A stretch of 64,000 bases of DNA from Ypsolopha sequella (GCA_934047225.1 OW203986.1:18107221-18171220), one strand, 5' to 3'. Shown: positions 10,606 to 21,907, counted from the first letter of the stretch. Numbers and translations: made by a program. Notes: generated by a model from the letters alone, not told the origin.

Positions 10606-12444
10606 ATTTAGCTTTCTACTTGTTTTTTATACGATCATAGAATATAATTAATTCCAAAAAACTTGTCTCTTATTTTCACTTTCTTACCGTAAATTAAGGA
10701 TTATTTATCACTATTAATGTAAAATCTGGGGCAATTTTAATGTATAAAAAAGAGAAAAGAGATTTTAATAATTTTCGAATAATTTATTTTATAAATCATT
10801 TAAGTAAACTAACATTCCTCTTACTGTTTAGATTCAGTATAAATGTTTCTAAAACAAACCTAAGAGTAAATAGTTCATTAAACAATGTTATTATTTATTT
10901 GTATTCAATCATATTAGCACTATCATTATAAAGCGCGCAGAAAGAATGGGATTGGCATTCAAATTCGCAAGTTGTGCAAGTGAAATGGATACAGCATTGT
11001 CAGTTGGTGAGGTAGTGGACATAACGGTGGCTTTTGCTAATCCAATTCTATAACACGCATGTTAAAAAACTTACATCTTTAAAATTAGGTACATAATTCA
11101 TTGTTTTTTACTTTTGAGAATCATTTAACAATGTTTTATTCAGTAATGCCTCTTTCCCTACATAAAATGTACATAATATAAGACCAATAAGCCACTCCGA
11201 TAGTTTTCATGTATGAGCGCTGGCAAGGTACTTGTTTTAATGTTCTAGAATACCATCAATATACAAAAAATACGAACATTCCATTTAAAATTCCTCTCCA
11301 CTTTTTTTGCGACCCAAAATCATCTCTCTTAAAAATGGACTGACTTTTAATGCGCTTAAAACCGGAAAAATCGTTTTTTAAAACTATAAAGTAGCACATA
11401 AGAACAAAAGCTCTTCCAAAGCAACTGTACCTCTGGTAGCGAATGCGCGGTCGATCAAATAACTTTGGCGGAAGAAGAAAGAGACCGCGGCCTTTGACGG
11501 CTGGTACAGAAGATTAAGTTCTGGTAGTGAAACATTTAACTGAAGGCGAATTACTTGAAGATATTCAGCACATATTGAAGATGGGGTCGGGAAGTGTGCA
11601 TGAGATTCTACAAGTGCACCTTCGAGTAAGGAGGATAGATTCGAGCAGGGTACTGCACACGCACGCCTACCGAAGCTCGTATAAACTTGAAGCAAGTTTG
11701 TCTCTTTGTGTTTAAGCGAGTCGAAAGCCGTTTATTCGGCTGTTTAAAAATAAACTGCATACAAAATGAGTATTATCACCAAAACAAAAATCAACTCAAA
11801 AGGCAGTTTTCGTCAAGATGCACAAGCTGCAGTCAAGCAGGGAGAAAAAGAAGTTTTCTATGCGAGTTTCTGATTCCGACTGGAAGGAAATTGGTTTATT
11901 CACAAAACTTCATACAGACGCTGATGCTGTACTTTTTGAAGCCGTACACTATTACATGTTTCTCTTTGAAAAAAATCTCATTCAACATGCAGTTCCTATA
12001 AAGATGTAATGCGTATACAAATCTCCGCCCCTGTTCGTATTCTCGAAAACGAGCCGAATCATAAATTGTCGAGTTTTGGAAACTTATCAAAGAGTTAGTA
12101 TTTATATAACATGTGCAAAAAATCAAAACCGGAAGCATTTATGTGTGTCATTTTGGCTGTCTATGGGCGACCGGAAGTGAATGAACATGGATTGTATAGA
12201 AAGCGGAAATAAGCTGAGCTGTTTATCCTTTTTTAAGTTACACTTTTTTCTTAATGTTATATTTACTGTTTGTTAATTTTTATTGTTTGTGATTTTGTAT
12301 GTGTTATTTTTCTCGTATTGGTGATATTTAAAATAAAGTGCTTTTCTTTCTTTTTAAATATGGATACGGAAATACTACCTTCTTGCCGACTTACTACTGT
12401 ACTGGTTATAAGGTTTAAAATTTTAATAATTTATTTGGTACACT
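10606..12444. other. Spacer with two unassigned short open frames
   Basis: Between KRTCAP2 and the MITE pair. An ATG at 10946 opens a 35-codon frame to 11053 (peptide includes SVGEVVDITVAFANP), which looks protein-like but is isolated. An ATG at 11766 opens 35 codons (MSIITKTKINSKG), and an overlapping frame from 11818 runs 63 codons (SDSDWKEIG, HYYMFLFEKN) to 12009, as if one gene were broken by a frameshift. A TATAAA lies near 11681. No family was recognised for either, and neither is claimed as a gene. Confidence 0.3.
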
Positions 12445-12607
12445 AAAGCCGATTCTGAAGGCTTTAATTTTAGTTTTAGTGCTGTCAGAACTTAAATTTT
12501 TCCAAAGTAATTTAGCTTCTGTCCTTAACGTTTATGAACTATTTTGCAATGATGAAAATATAGTTTGACAACACTAAAACTAAAATTAAAGCCTTCAGAA
12601 TCGGCTA
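12445..12607. mobile_element. MITE family 2, copy 1
   Basis: Long inverted ends: AAGCCGATTCTGAAGGC with TTTTAGTTTTAGTGCTGTC at left, and the reverse complement (CTTCAGAATCGGCT) at right. It is flanked by TA-rich DNA and has no coding capacity. Confidence 0.8.
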
Positions 12608-12657
12608 TAAAATAGACATAAGATTCGCTGCGCTTAAAAATCTATGAGGTAGATAAT

Positions 12658-12805
12658 AAAGCCGATTCTGAAGGTTTTAATTTTAGTGCTGTCAAAACTT
12701 AGATTTCCAAATAGTCCTTATGAAGTTATGAACAGAAGCTAAATTACTTTGGAAGATTTTAAATTTTGACAGCACTAAAACTAAAAAGACTTCAGAATCG
12801 GCTTT
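12658..12805. mobile_element. MITE family 2, copy 2
   Basis: Same inverted ends as the copy about 50 bp to its left, slightly shorter. Two copies nearly side by side suggest a preferred target or a local duplication. Confidence 0.8.
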
Positions 12806-12928
12806 ATTTGCTGCAGTCACAAGCAGACAAGCTTTTTAAATGTTTCCGATTTCGAGTTGGTTGACCAATCAGTTTTCAACTTTCTACTGTGCCCTGTACC
12901 GCGGTATTTTGTTTGGTAGTAAAAAAAT

Positions 12929-13049
12929 ATCGTCACACACGACATGAATCCCCGAGAAGGTGTCAGAGGTGTTCCCAAATGTGAACTGTGAAATGCAAGT
13001 CACAGTCCACAATCGGTACACCCGCTTTTCACCAACGATTATTATGCCT
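12929..13049 (-). mobile_element. SINE tail fragment
   Basis: Matches the tRNA-distal part of the SINE at 23413-23741: CGACATGAATCCCCGAG, GTGTCAGAGGTGTTCC, AAGTCACAGTCCA and TTTTCACC(A/G)ACGATTATT. The tRNA-like head is missing. Confidence 0.7.
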
Positions 13050-13679
13050 AAGTTTCAAAAGGGAATGGTCAAAATCGGATTTGGTTCATTTGATATTCCT
13101 ACTCATGAACTTATGACCGAGTCCCAAATGTGCTATTAATTAAAAGTGAGGCAGCAAAGTTGTAAGGGCATAAAACTTGTGTCTTTTGTAATACCTGATT
13201 AATGTTACACTTCATGTTCATTAAAATCTTAGCTCTCCTTAAACTGTATCATTTGTTACTATATATAGAATTATTGCTATTAAACTAACAAAAACAATAT
13301 TGTTAAAATCAAATGACATTCGAATTTGTATTATCATAATCATTACAAATCTCAAAATATAATATTTTTCTTTCTGAAGATTATTCTTTTCTGATAGATT
13401 ACAATTTTATAAGATATACAAAAAATGTAGTTAAAAAAAGTGCACATTAAATTGTTTTGTTAATATTTTTTTTACTGGAGTATGTCATTATAAATTATAA
13501 TATATTATACTACAATCCTTCCAAGTGATGAAATTGGATTCAGTCGGTTACGTCCTTCACCCTAATGTCCAGTTTAGGTCCAAACATCAATTTCCCAGAA
13601 AGTCCATTTCATTTCACCAAACACGCAAAATACCAAATACGCAAACTACAAAATCTTCATTATTATTTTACATAAAAAG

Positions 13680-14045
13680 CGACAGATATCAAAGTCACAA
13701 ATGATCAAAATCATTTCTTAGGCAGATTATTTATTTTTCATACAGATTTTGTTGCAGATGTCAAAACTGACAGATGATTTATTTTTAAGGACATATGTCA
13801 AAACGACAGAAAAAATTTTTTTTTTGGCACCTTTAAAAGTGACATGATTTATTTGTACAGATGATTTATTTTTAAACAGATTTTATGACAGATGTCAAAA
13901 ATGACAATATAAATCATTTGTTATTTTTGACATATATCACATATGTCATAAAGAATAGGCCCTCTATCAGTTTTGACATCTGTAATGAATTCTATGAGAA
14001 AAAATAACCTGATATTTTTGACATCTGTCACAAAATCTGTATAAC
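13680..14045. repeat. Inverted cluster of TGACAGATGTCAAAA-type motifs
   Basis: The left half repeats GACAGATGTCAAAA and ACAGATGATTTATTTTTAA several times. From about 13920 the same motifs appear inverted (TTTTTGACATCTGTCACAAA), making an imperfect palindrome. It is probably a degenerate foldback or MITE cluster. Confidence 0.55.
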
Positions 14046-15691
14046 TAGTAGTTCGCCCCGAACTGTGAACTCCCAATGCCATACCTCTACAACCCCTTGG
14101 ACGATTCGTTTGATGTTCGAACATTAAAAAAAAGTAATTTTTGTCTCATTTACTCGTAATTTTTGTCTCATTTACTCGCATACCAAATTTCATGATGTTC
14201 TGATCAACGATTCTCGAGTTATCGTCGGACAAACATTCACACTTACATACAATTGTTCAAGTAACCTTGGAGAACTTCGCTTGCTCATTCAAAAATACAA
14301 ATATCAACTGTCACTTTGATGTCTGTCATAAATCTGTGAAAATATAAATGATAAGATTTGAAAATAGAAATGTAGGTACATATAAGGAAATGGTCTTACT
14401 ATCGTACTATCTTTTAAAATTGTTAATTATTATATTATATTATATTAATTTTTCTTCATTAGATATTTATAAAAATGGTATATACAATATCTTTAAACAA
14501 AACATGAATTGATATTGCACATTAGGTTTTGCATTTGGTGGTCAAGGAAGTATGATATTATAAATTGTTTAAAATTAATGCGAAAAACATAATATTATAA
14601 CTTATTGGTTAATTCTAGTTTTTTCTGCTAGATAAGATACGTAAATAAACTTATTAATTTTCAACAGTAGTAATACTGTGATCTCTCCTTAATAATTACT
14701 TCTACAAATTACAACTGAAAATGATAAGGTACTTATAACATTTTTAAATAATTTATCAGTCCTTATTTCCTAATTAAAAGAACACTTGACAAAAGCTAAA
14801 TGTATTACACAAAGTATTGATTAAAAAAGTTAATAATCAACTACAACACATTAGCAATAATAGTTCATACTTTCTTTGACTCAAATGGGTGGATTCAGTT
14901 TAGTAGATCTCACTTAATTCATTATTATGACAATGATTATAATAATTCTCGTCATGTTAGAGAGAAGAAGAGCTTGTGTGATTCATACCATAATCATGAT
15001 TTTTCTTTAAAAATGGAATGACTGATATCATGTAGTGATAACAATATGCATAACACAAGATTAACTGATTCTAAGGTACAAATTTTGGCACTATGTTATT
15101 AAATGGAAATTAGAATCAGTACCTATCATAGATATCAAGTTGAAATAATAAATGGAATAGTTGCCAAAGGTCAATATGATTGACCTAGGCTAGGCACTGC
15201 ATTCTACACTTTAATGACATTACAATGTCTTTGCCATAATTAAATAATTCTCTTTCTTTAACCAATTACTATCACAGACTATTATTACTTTTAAAATACA
15301 TAAGGCACAAAAATTTAGACTTGACATACTAATTATGGACGGTGAAAGTCAAGAGAAGCATGCTAATCAACAATTCCACAGGTAAATTACCTCAGTTATT
15401 TGCACAATGTAACAACTCAAACATACACCTTTTCTTTCATGCAGACAATGGTGACATTTGGAAATCAATAGAACAATAGGCAACAATCAAGAAAAAATAT
15501 TAAAACATCAGCTAATATAATACCTGCATTATGGATTTTATAATAGGAGTAAACAACCCTGAACATGATTATAAACATTTATAATAGTATCTGAGAAACA
15601 CAACAACCCAAAATATATGATGAAATCATAGAATTTCCTTAAAATTAATTTGTTGCTTTTCAGTAATCTTGTTAGATAATCAAATTAGATC
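14046..15691. other. AT-rich region downstream of Rip11, likely including its 3' UTR
   Basis: 14046-14290 has a duplicated AATTTTTGTCTCATTTACTC and looks repetitive. 14380-15691 is mostly unique AT-rich DNA without an open frame, as expected for the 3' UTR and flank of the minus-strand gene ending at 15692. No clear polyadenylation signal could be assigned. Confidence 0.4.
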
Positions 15692-17119
15692 TTACTTGTT
15701 TCTAATATGCATGCTGTTGTTTCTTGTAGAGTATGGATTTTGCAGAATTCTTGGTGTGGTCTCCATAACCCTGAGTAGTAATTCGTCTAGGTAGTTCTCT
15801 AAGTCCTTGTTCTTTTTCTTTTCTGATTCTGCATCCTTCTGGAGATTATAAATCATTACAATAAGATCTTCTCTGGTCTTGCCATCAAACTGCTTCAGCA
15901 CTGTCTTGGGAATGTTACTATAAGCTGGATTCACACTCTCTTCTTCAGCAATGTTTTCTTCACCAACAATTATTCTCTCTTCCAAAAACTTTTTTTGCTT
16001 ATTGTTGCTTCCAAACTTCTTGAAAAACTTAGGACTCGGTTTTTCTTTCAGAGAACTTGGACTATCAAGTTTTTTATTGCGTTCAAGGCTAGAAGATTTC
16101 TCCCTGTCAATACCTGTTTGGCTTCCAGACTTGGGTCTAGATAAAAGCTTCTGTGACCACTCATCATCCTTGTTAATAGTTTGAGATACCGGTTGCACTG
16201 GACTGAAGGTGTCGAGGCTCAAACGAATGGGCTTTTGAGGGACAATCTTTTCTGAACTTTGGGAGTTGCTGTTGGTAATTCTACCAAGGATGACTCCTCC
16301 ACCCAAATTCTCTAAAGAAGTATTAACTGGTGTAGGTGAGTATTTGTGGCTACGAGGCAAAGTATTAATATTGATAGAGCTAGCTGAGCTTTTGTGTGAC
16401 AGGTCATCGAATGCAAATTCATCTTCATCTTCACTGATTACGCCTGGGTCTGCCTCACCTTGCAGCCTCTTTGGAGTAGAATGGTCAGGAGTAGAGAATG
16501 CAGAGCCTTTGAGATTGCCAATACTTCCACTTAAAGAGGATGAGTCACTTTTCTTATCTTTTTTGTTTATATTAAGCTTGGAGCCAAGATTCTTTGCAAA
16601 CTTTTTGATGCCTTTACGTTCAGCACTCCCAATACTCATGAGACTACCTCCTACATTATGTGCAAGGCTGGACAATGATGATTTATGCTTGTCCTTCTTA
16701 CTGAGGTCTGTCAAACTTCCTTCCTTCACAGTAAAGCCAACTTTGACTTCTAAATCACCTCTGTTTTTGTCATTTTCTTTGCCAGCCTTACCGACGAGAG
16801 GATACCAACGACTTCTTGGCCGGTCGTAGACTTCGAGGTCTTTCAAAGGAATCGATACTTGACCTAATAAATGATCTTTGATCATGTCGTGATCATATAC
16901 TTTCAGAACTATTTCTGCGGTGTTTCCTTGCGACGGAATACGCAACTCACATTCCTCGAGCCACTCTACATTTTCCGTGGCTTTTTGTTTTACGGAAGTG
17001 TGAAATTTGTCTTTGCCGAGGGCGATGGTCACGAAACAGTTATTGGTCCCGTTTTTACCTTTGATCAAAAGTCCTCTAGCTCTTTGAACTGTAACTTGTA
17101 CATGCGTTGGGTCCCACAT
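15692..17119 (-). CDS. Rip11: Rab11 family-interacting protein, class I (Rip11-like)
   Basis: Single-exon gene of 475 codons. Residues ~5-110 are a C2 domain (THVQVTVQRARGLL, NCFVTIALGK, VLKVYDHDMIKDHLLGQV, RSRWYPLVG), which in this family binds membrane phospholipids. The middle is serine-rich and basic with an acidic patch (SEDEDEFAFDD), probably disordered. Residues ~405-475 form the coiled-coil Rab11-binding domain (REDLIVMIYNLQKDAE, LENYLDELLLRVMETTPRIL). Class I FIPs act on recycling endosomes as Rab11 effectors in apical and endocytic recycling. The ATG at 17119 (MWDPTHVQV) is chosen because the open frame upstream begins only with GTG and insect homologues start at this MW. Lack of introns is somewhat unusual. 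It ends IRNK just after the Rab-binding domain, a normal end for the family. Confidence 0.9.
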   Translation of the reverse strand: MWDPTHVQVTVQRARGLLIKGKNGTNNCFVTIALGKDKFHTSVKQKATENVEWLEECELRIPSQGNTAEIVLKVYDHDMIKDHLLGQVSIPLKDLEVYDRPRSRWYPLVGKAGKENDKNRGDLEVKVGFTVKEGSLTDLSKKDKHKSSLSSLAHNVGGSLMSIGSAERKGIKKFAKNLGSKLNINKKDKKSDSSSLSGSIGNLKGSAFSTPDHSTPKRLQGEADPGVISEDEDEFAFDDLSHKSSASSININTLPRSHKYSPTPVNTSLENLGGGVILGRITNSNSQSSEKIVPQKPIRLSLDTFSPVQPVSQTINKDDEWSQKLLSRPKSGSQTGIDREKSSSLERNKKLDSPSSLKEKPSPKFFKKFGSNNKQKKFLEERIIVGEENIAEEESVNPAYSNIPKTVLKQFDGKTREDLIVMIYNLQKDAESEKKKNKDLENYLDELLLRVMETTPRILQNPYSTRNNSMHIRNK

Positions 17120-17846
17120 TGTCACAGCACTTGATTCGCTATTTGCACTCACTCGTTAGGATGGGATTAAATAGTAACAAAATAATAAACTAATCACATT
17201 AGGATACCGATGAGGTGTCTTCTTTTATTCGTCACCACCGCAAGAAGTACCTAGCTAGCAAGGCAAGCAAGCAGCAAGCAACACAAAAGTTGTCGTTCGT
17301 TCGTTCGTTTTGTTCAACGCGCATTCTAATTTTCTGATTCTGCTGCAAGTCGAGCGCTAGAGAAGCAACTGTGATTGGTCATAGTCTGTGTGCTGCCAAA
17401 CAAAATCTGCAGCGCTTTATGCTAAGTGTGCCATGAACACAAATATTTGTCTCTCTTTCTAACACTATTGGAACTGAAATGGAAGAGCGTGATGTAAATA
17501 CCACTCTCAAAAGTTTTGTTCAGAAGCGAGGGAACTAAACTAGTCGTTTGATAGGTTCAGTGTACAGTTACATCATGCAACTTTATACAAATATTTGTAA
17601 CTTTTTTTATTGTAGCCTGTATACATAGGTATCATAATACTATTGTTCCAAGGCAGTGCATCAGTTTGTTGACGCGATTTGTTTGGTCCGTTTTGTCAAA
17701 GCGCATCGACGCGCGTCATGCATAGAAACAAATCGGAACAATTTTGACGCAGTCAAACTTTGAACAATTTTGACTACAATTCAGTAGTAATTTGGACTCC
17801 AAAAAATCTAATCAAATATATTTTCTTCAATATGAGGAGAGACCTA
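17120..17846. promoter_or_regulatory. Rip11 upstream region
   Basis: 5' UTR and probable promoter of the minus-strand Rip11 gene. A GATTGG (CCAAT box on the minus strand) lies near 17373 and a short (TTCG)n microsatellite near 17296-17311. No TATA box was placed. Most of 17450-17840 shows nothing else recognisable. Confidence 0.35.
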
Positions 17847-17944
17847 CCCTGCGTTCCGAAATAGAATTATATCGCTAAAATCGATTACGAAAGTATGAAG
17901 TGAATGGCTTATGATCCATTGTAATTCTATTACGGACCGCAGGG
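17847..17944. mobile_element. 98-bp MITE family 3, copy 1, 3-bp target duplication CTA
   Basis: Starts CCCTGCGTTCCGAAATAG and ends CTATTACGGACCGCAGGG, imperfect ~22-bp inverted ends. It is flanked on both sides by CTA. An almost identical 98-bp copy lies at 52657-52754. Confidence 0.85.
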
Positions 17945-17979
17945 CTAGTTTCTTCCAATGAACCCTTGAAAACCTGGTG

Positions 17980-19165
17980 TTGTTCATGTTCTAGCGTCAG
18001 GTGTCCACTTAAGACCCTAGTGTTCCTACCCAGCGTAGGGTTCTTTAATGAACGCACTTCTCTAAGAAATTTAACGTAAATATGTCAAGTATAACGTTGA
18101 GAGGACCCCTTCGGTACGAAATTTAACGTAAATATGTCAAGTAACGTTTGGAGCCTTTGCGCACCGTGCGAACCCTGCTCAAAGTTTATGTTGAAAAAGT
18201 CACGAAAAACTCGACACAGTGTAACACTGTCATTTTTGAACGGTTGGTGTTGAGACGCGAGTTGATTTTTGAACGGGTTAGTGTTGCGACCACGGAACAC
18301 TTTTACCAGACCCCCGTTCATTAATTAACACTTTCGTCAGGTTCCAACACTGACAGCAGGATAACGTATACAATTTTCAACGCGTGCGATAGAGATGGCA
18401 ATAGAACCTGTGTCGTGACTCCTAGTTTATGAACGCGCCCCAGATAGTCGTTCATAAACTCACACCGAGTTGGGTTTCCTACCCAGCGGGCCTATTATGT
18501 ATCTCTAGTTGCCTTCTGGACGAGGTGTCAATCATCAAAAACATAGATATACTATCGAATTCCGATGTCCTAAGGATATTTTCGCACTTGAAGTGACGAC
18601 ACAGATTATTAATAGTTCAATACACACTAAAGGCAATTTTGAAATTTCAGTTTTTATCTATGTTTTTGATGATAGGCACCTCGTTCAATTGGCAACTAAA
18701 GATACGCAATAGGGGGGCTGGTCGCAACACTAACCCGTTCAAAAATGAACTCGCGTCTCAACACCGACCGTTCAAAAATGACAGTGTCGCTACACTGGTG
18801 TCGAATTTTTCAACATCAACTCTGAGCAGGGTTCGCAAGGTTCGTATAGGCTCCAAACGTCACCTGCCATTCACGTAAATTGTCGTAAATGAAATGACGT
18901 TAATTTTTGTACCGAGGGGGTCTTCTCAACGTTATAGTTGATATATTTACGTTAAATTTCGTACAGAGGGGGTCCTCTCAACGTTATTATACTAAATATA
19001 ATGCAAAAATGACAACTGACGTTTGGAGTGTCGCTACACGACGAAACCCGTTCAAAAATTCAGCGTTACAACCCCAGTGTTCCTACCCAGCCCAGGGCTA
19101 TTTAATGAACGCACTTGAGGTGCGACCCGGGTAGGAAGCCCAACGTCGGTGTGAGTTTATGAACG
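17980..19165. mobile_element. Complex foldback element split by a nested MITE
   Basis: Segments left of 18486 recur inverted to the right of 18718: GTTAGTGTTGCGACC, GACGCGAGTT, TTGAACGG, GTTTGGAGCC, GTAAATATGTCAA, GTGTTCCTACCCAGC, TTTAATGAACGCACTT and AACTCACACCGA. Together they form a ~950-bp palindrome with internally repeated blocks (AACGTTGAGAGGACCCC twice per arm or nearly so). MITE family 1 copy 3 is inserted at its centre. Confidence 0.7.
18486..18718. mobile_element. Palindromic MITE family 1, copy 3 (nested)
   Basis: A 233-bp copy in the opposite orientation to the copy at 9001-9233, with ends GCGGGCCTATT and AATAGGGGGGC. The CCAGC/GCTGG at its borders may be the true termini. Confidence 0.85.
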
Positions 19166-19183
19166 ACTATAACCCGTATCCAG

Positions 19184-20110
19184 TGGCGGAGCCAGAAGCA
19201 TTGGGGGGGCTAAGGGTAGGTTTCATCGAGCTTTTTCAGGAAAATATTCTCTTAGCGGGTGCCTCCTTCATATTAGAAACCTAACAGCTCAATTTCAAGT
19301 TTGTATGCTCTATAGTTCCAGAGGTTCGATCTTTGATTGAGTGAGTACTATGTGACTAGGAGTAAACCAAAATTCAAGAAAAATCACGGAATCCCTAAAA
19401 GGTTTTATTTGTGGTATCTTTTACAGTTGTATAAAAAAAAATCATAATATATTTTAAGATTAACAACATACTTTTTCATATTGCTCTTTTTAGGGTTCCA
19501 CACTTAACAAGGAACCCTTATAGTTTCACCATGTCCGTTTGTCTAACTGTCTGCGGCTTAGCTCAGAGTCTCTTAGCATTGTAAAACTTTTACGAGTGTA
19601 ATTTAGATATCAATCACGCCGACAAAGTTATAAACAAAATATCAAAATTAAAAAAAAAAATAGTTTGAAAGAAAACTTTCACAGCTATGTAGTTGACGAA
19701 TAATTTCGTACGAATTCCATTGAAAATTACTTAGATGAAGTTGATAGTTGTGTAAAGCAGGTACTTAGTAAATATAAGTTTATTATCATTCTAAGTCCAC
19801 ATATTATGAACTACGGAATTCATAGCCCGACATGCACTTGGCCGGTTTTTTTAGGTTTGAAATGTATGTCTTGCAACACATTCTTTGGTAAATTATTTAA
19901 GATTTGAGGTAGTATCATACATATCCAATATCATAAATTATTATTCTCAAGGTAGCATATAGTTCCATGTTAGGCATTCCATAAAAAATATTGCATTTTG
20001 GTAAAACGTAATACGGTATCTCTACGCTGTCCTATATGGGCTCCGGAATTTTGATTCTCAAGTAATTATGGAACCCTAAAAATGACGTTCTTGTCGTATT
20101 GTTCGTTCCA
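19184..20110 (-). repeat. Repeat-rich block with interspersed family B copy
   Basis: 19184 begins CAGTGGCGGAGCCAGAAGC with a G-run, a transposon-like terminus. 19487-19847 is family B in reverse: AGGGTTCCACACTTAAC, CCATGTCCGTTTGTCTAAC, TGCGGCTTAG and finally CACTTGGCCGGTTTTTTT. A further scrap ends at TATGGAACCCTAAAAA near 20085. Confidence 0.65.
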
Positions 20111-20264
20111 TCTCCATTTAGTTTAATAACACAGTGGCACGTAGCCATTTTGTTTTGATACCTATCTCAAAATAATCGTAAATGTTTCGTTGTATGTTGC
20201 TTTGTTACCATTATAATCAAAATCGTAGCTATAAAACATTTCGTCCGAAACTTAATGTATTATT

Positions 20265-20429
20265 AAAGCCGATTCTGACGGCTTTCATTATAGGTTTAGT
20301 GCTGTCATAACAAAATTATCTTCCTAGCAAAATAGTCCTTAAGTTTTGGGAAAAGAAGCTAAATTACTTTGGAAAATTTTAAGTTTTGACAGCACTAAAA
20401 CTAAAATTAAAAGCTTCAGAATCGGCTCT
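20265..20429. mobile_element. MITE family 2, copy 3
   Basis: Begins AAAGCCGATTCTGACGGC, contains TTTAGTGCTGTC and its inverse GACAGCACTAAAAC, and ends CTTCAGAATCGGCT. Confidence 0.8.
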
Positions 20430-21530
20430 TTTGTATAGTTAAACGCCATGTATTTATATTGTTAAGAATTTACTTACCTTTAAAGGAAAACAGTCCAAAA
20501 AGCCGATTTCATATTACGTTTGTATTTAGCTTTATGTAAGTTTCACTTCCGTTTTTTGTTGAATATAATTTCAGTTTGCAATTGCCAAAAAATAATGAAA
20601 GAAAACAAAAAGTTTCTAAAATACAGTAATAAAAAAATATGACATAGAAAAGCAATAAAGTGAAGCCGATTTCGAAGACATTCATATAAATACTGTCGAC
20701 TATCAAAACATAAAATTGTGCAAAGAAGGAAATTTCACTTTTCTACCTTTTAAATTATTGTCTTTCACATTGATATTCATAAAAGTTTTATAATGTTATT
20801 GAATTTGTTGTTTATGAATAAAGCTTATATATACCTTTTAAATAAATGTATATTGCCTTTATCAGCTTATTTATTTTATTATTTTCTGATAAATATTGTA
20901 TAAAATATATATAAATTTATAATTTTCTACCTTTTTAAACATATAGTAAAGAACTTGTTGAATTAAGAACAGTGATGTTCATTCTTGACTGGGTTTTTTT
21001 TTCTGTTCTTATTTAAACTGATACACTTTATTCTGACTTTTTTAAGGTTGCAATACATGTTGGGCGGTTTCATTATTTACTTGTCGTCGGCACATCATAG
21101 AATTGGGCATATCGTGATCTGCCGGCAAATCATATTTCTGCGAAAGTTAGAAGGGTCGCCTCGCTCCGCTTCACTTCACTTGGCTCCCCAAATATATTTA
21201 CATGTAAGCCTAACACGCTCCTCCCCGCTCCGCTCGTCGTCACACCAAGTTTTTGACTTTTAGTGAAAGATTTTCGATTTCATACTTTACGATCTGCCCA
21301 CGACATTTGTATCTCTTGATGTTTACGGAGCTTGCTGTCTACTAAAAGATCAGTCTTCCAGTTACAGAATCAATTTTAGGATCTCTAATAATAAAATTTG
21401 TGTGATTATTGGTAGTTGTTTATTTTTTTTAAGGTTCACAAGGAGAAGTTTATTATTTGATAACATACAATAAATTAGAGTAACTTAACTAAAAACTTAA
21501 ATAACATTCAAAAACTTAACTAAAGATGAC
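20430..21530. other. AT-rich spacer without genes
   Basis: Low-complexity AT-rich DNA. A GC-rich patch at about 21150-21250 (CCTCGCTCCGCTTCAC, CTCCTCCCCGCTCCGC) resembles a repeat common in Lepidoptera but could not be classified. No open frame looks protein-coding. Confidence 0.35.
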
Positions 21531-21568
21531 CTAAAATAAAAAAATCTAACAAAGTAAACCTAAAATAA

Positions 21569-21907
21569 TTATAATAAATAGAAAATGCTGGCCAGATTGC
21601 TGCTGTCGTTAGGAAGAGTGCCCAAAAGGCTGGCGGCGTTGCCATATTGAATGGCCAAAATAATTTTTTGTCCAAAGTAGCTTCCAACCCTTCGGTCACC
21701 TGAAGCGTCGTCGAACAAGCGCGACGAAATTTCTTTATAAAGTCGCCGCGCTTCCGAACGCCACGGCCCAAGAGATTCTACAGCAAAAGGCACAAATAAT
21801 ATGAAGCCCTCGCCAAGAGCTCCATAAATGCGCCTTTTTAACACGACAACTTTTGTGGCTGCCACGCCCGCCTTTATTGCGGTCACTTGGACATGGGACT
21901 GTGCCAA
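21569..21907 (-). pseudogene. Retroelement-associated open frame
   Basis: 112 codons with no stop. The sequence (KRRIYGALGEGFILF, PFAVESLGPW, ASGDRRVGSYFGQK, YGNAASLLGTLP) resembles a conserved segment that accompanies reverse-transcriptase-like proteins in many invertebrate genomes. A frameshifted relative lies at 4675-4830. Start and end of the original protein are not visible here, so this is treated as a retroelement fragment. Confidence 0.55.

Noticed and set aside
16266..16829. 187-codon plus-strand open frame
   Set aside because: It lies wholly antisense to the Rip11 coding exon and has no motif of its own; a shadow of the real gene.
17120..17152. Eleven extra codons at the Rip11 N-terminus
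   Set aside because: They would need a GTG start; the ATG at 17119 gives the N-terminus expected for the family.
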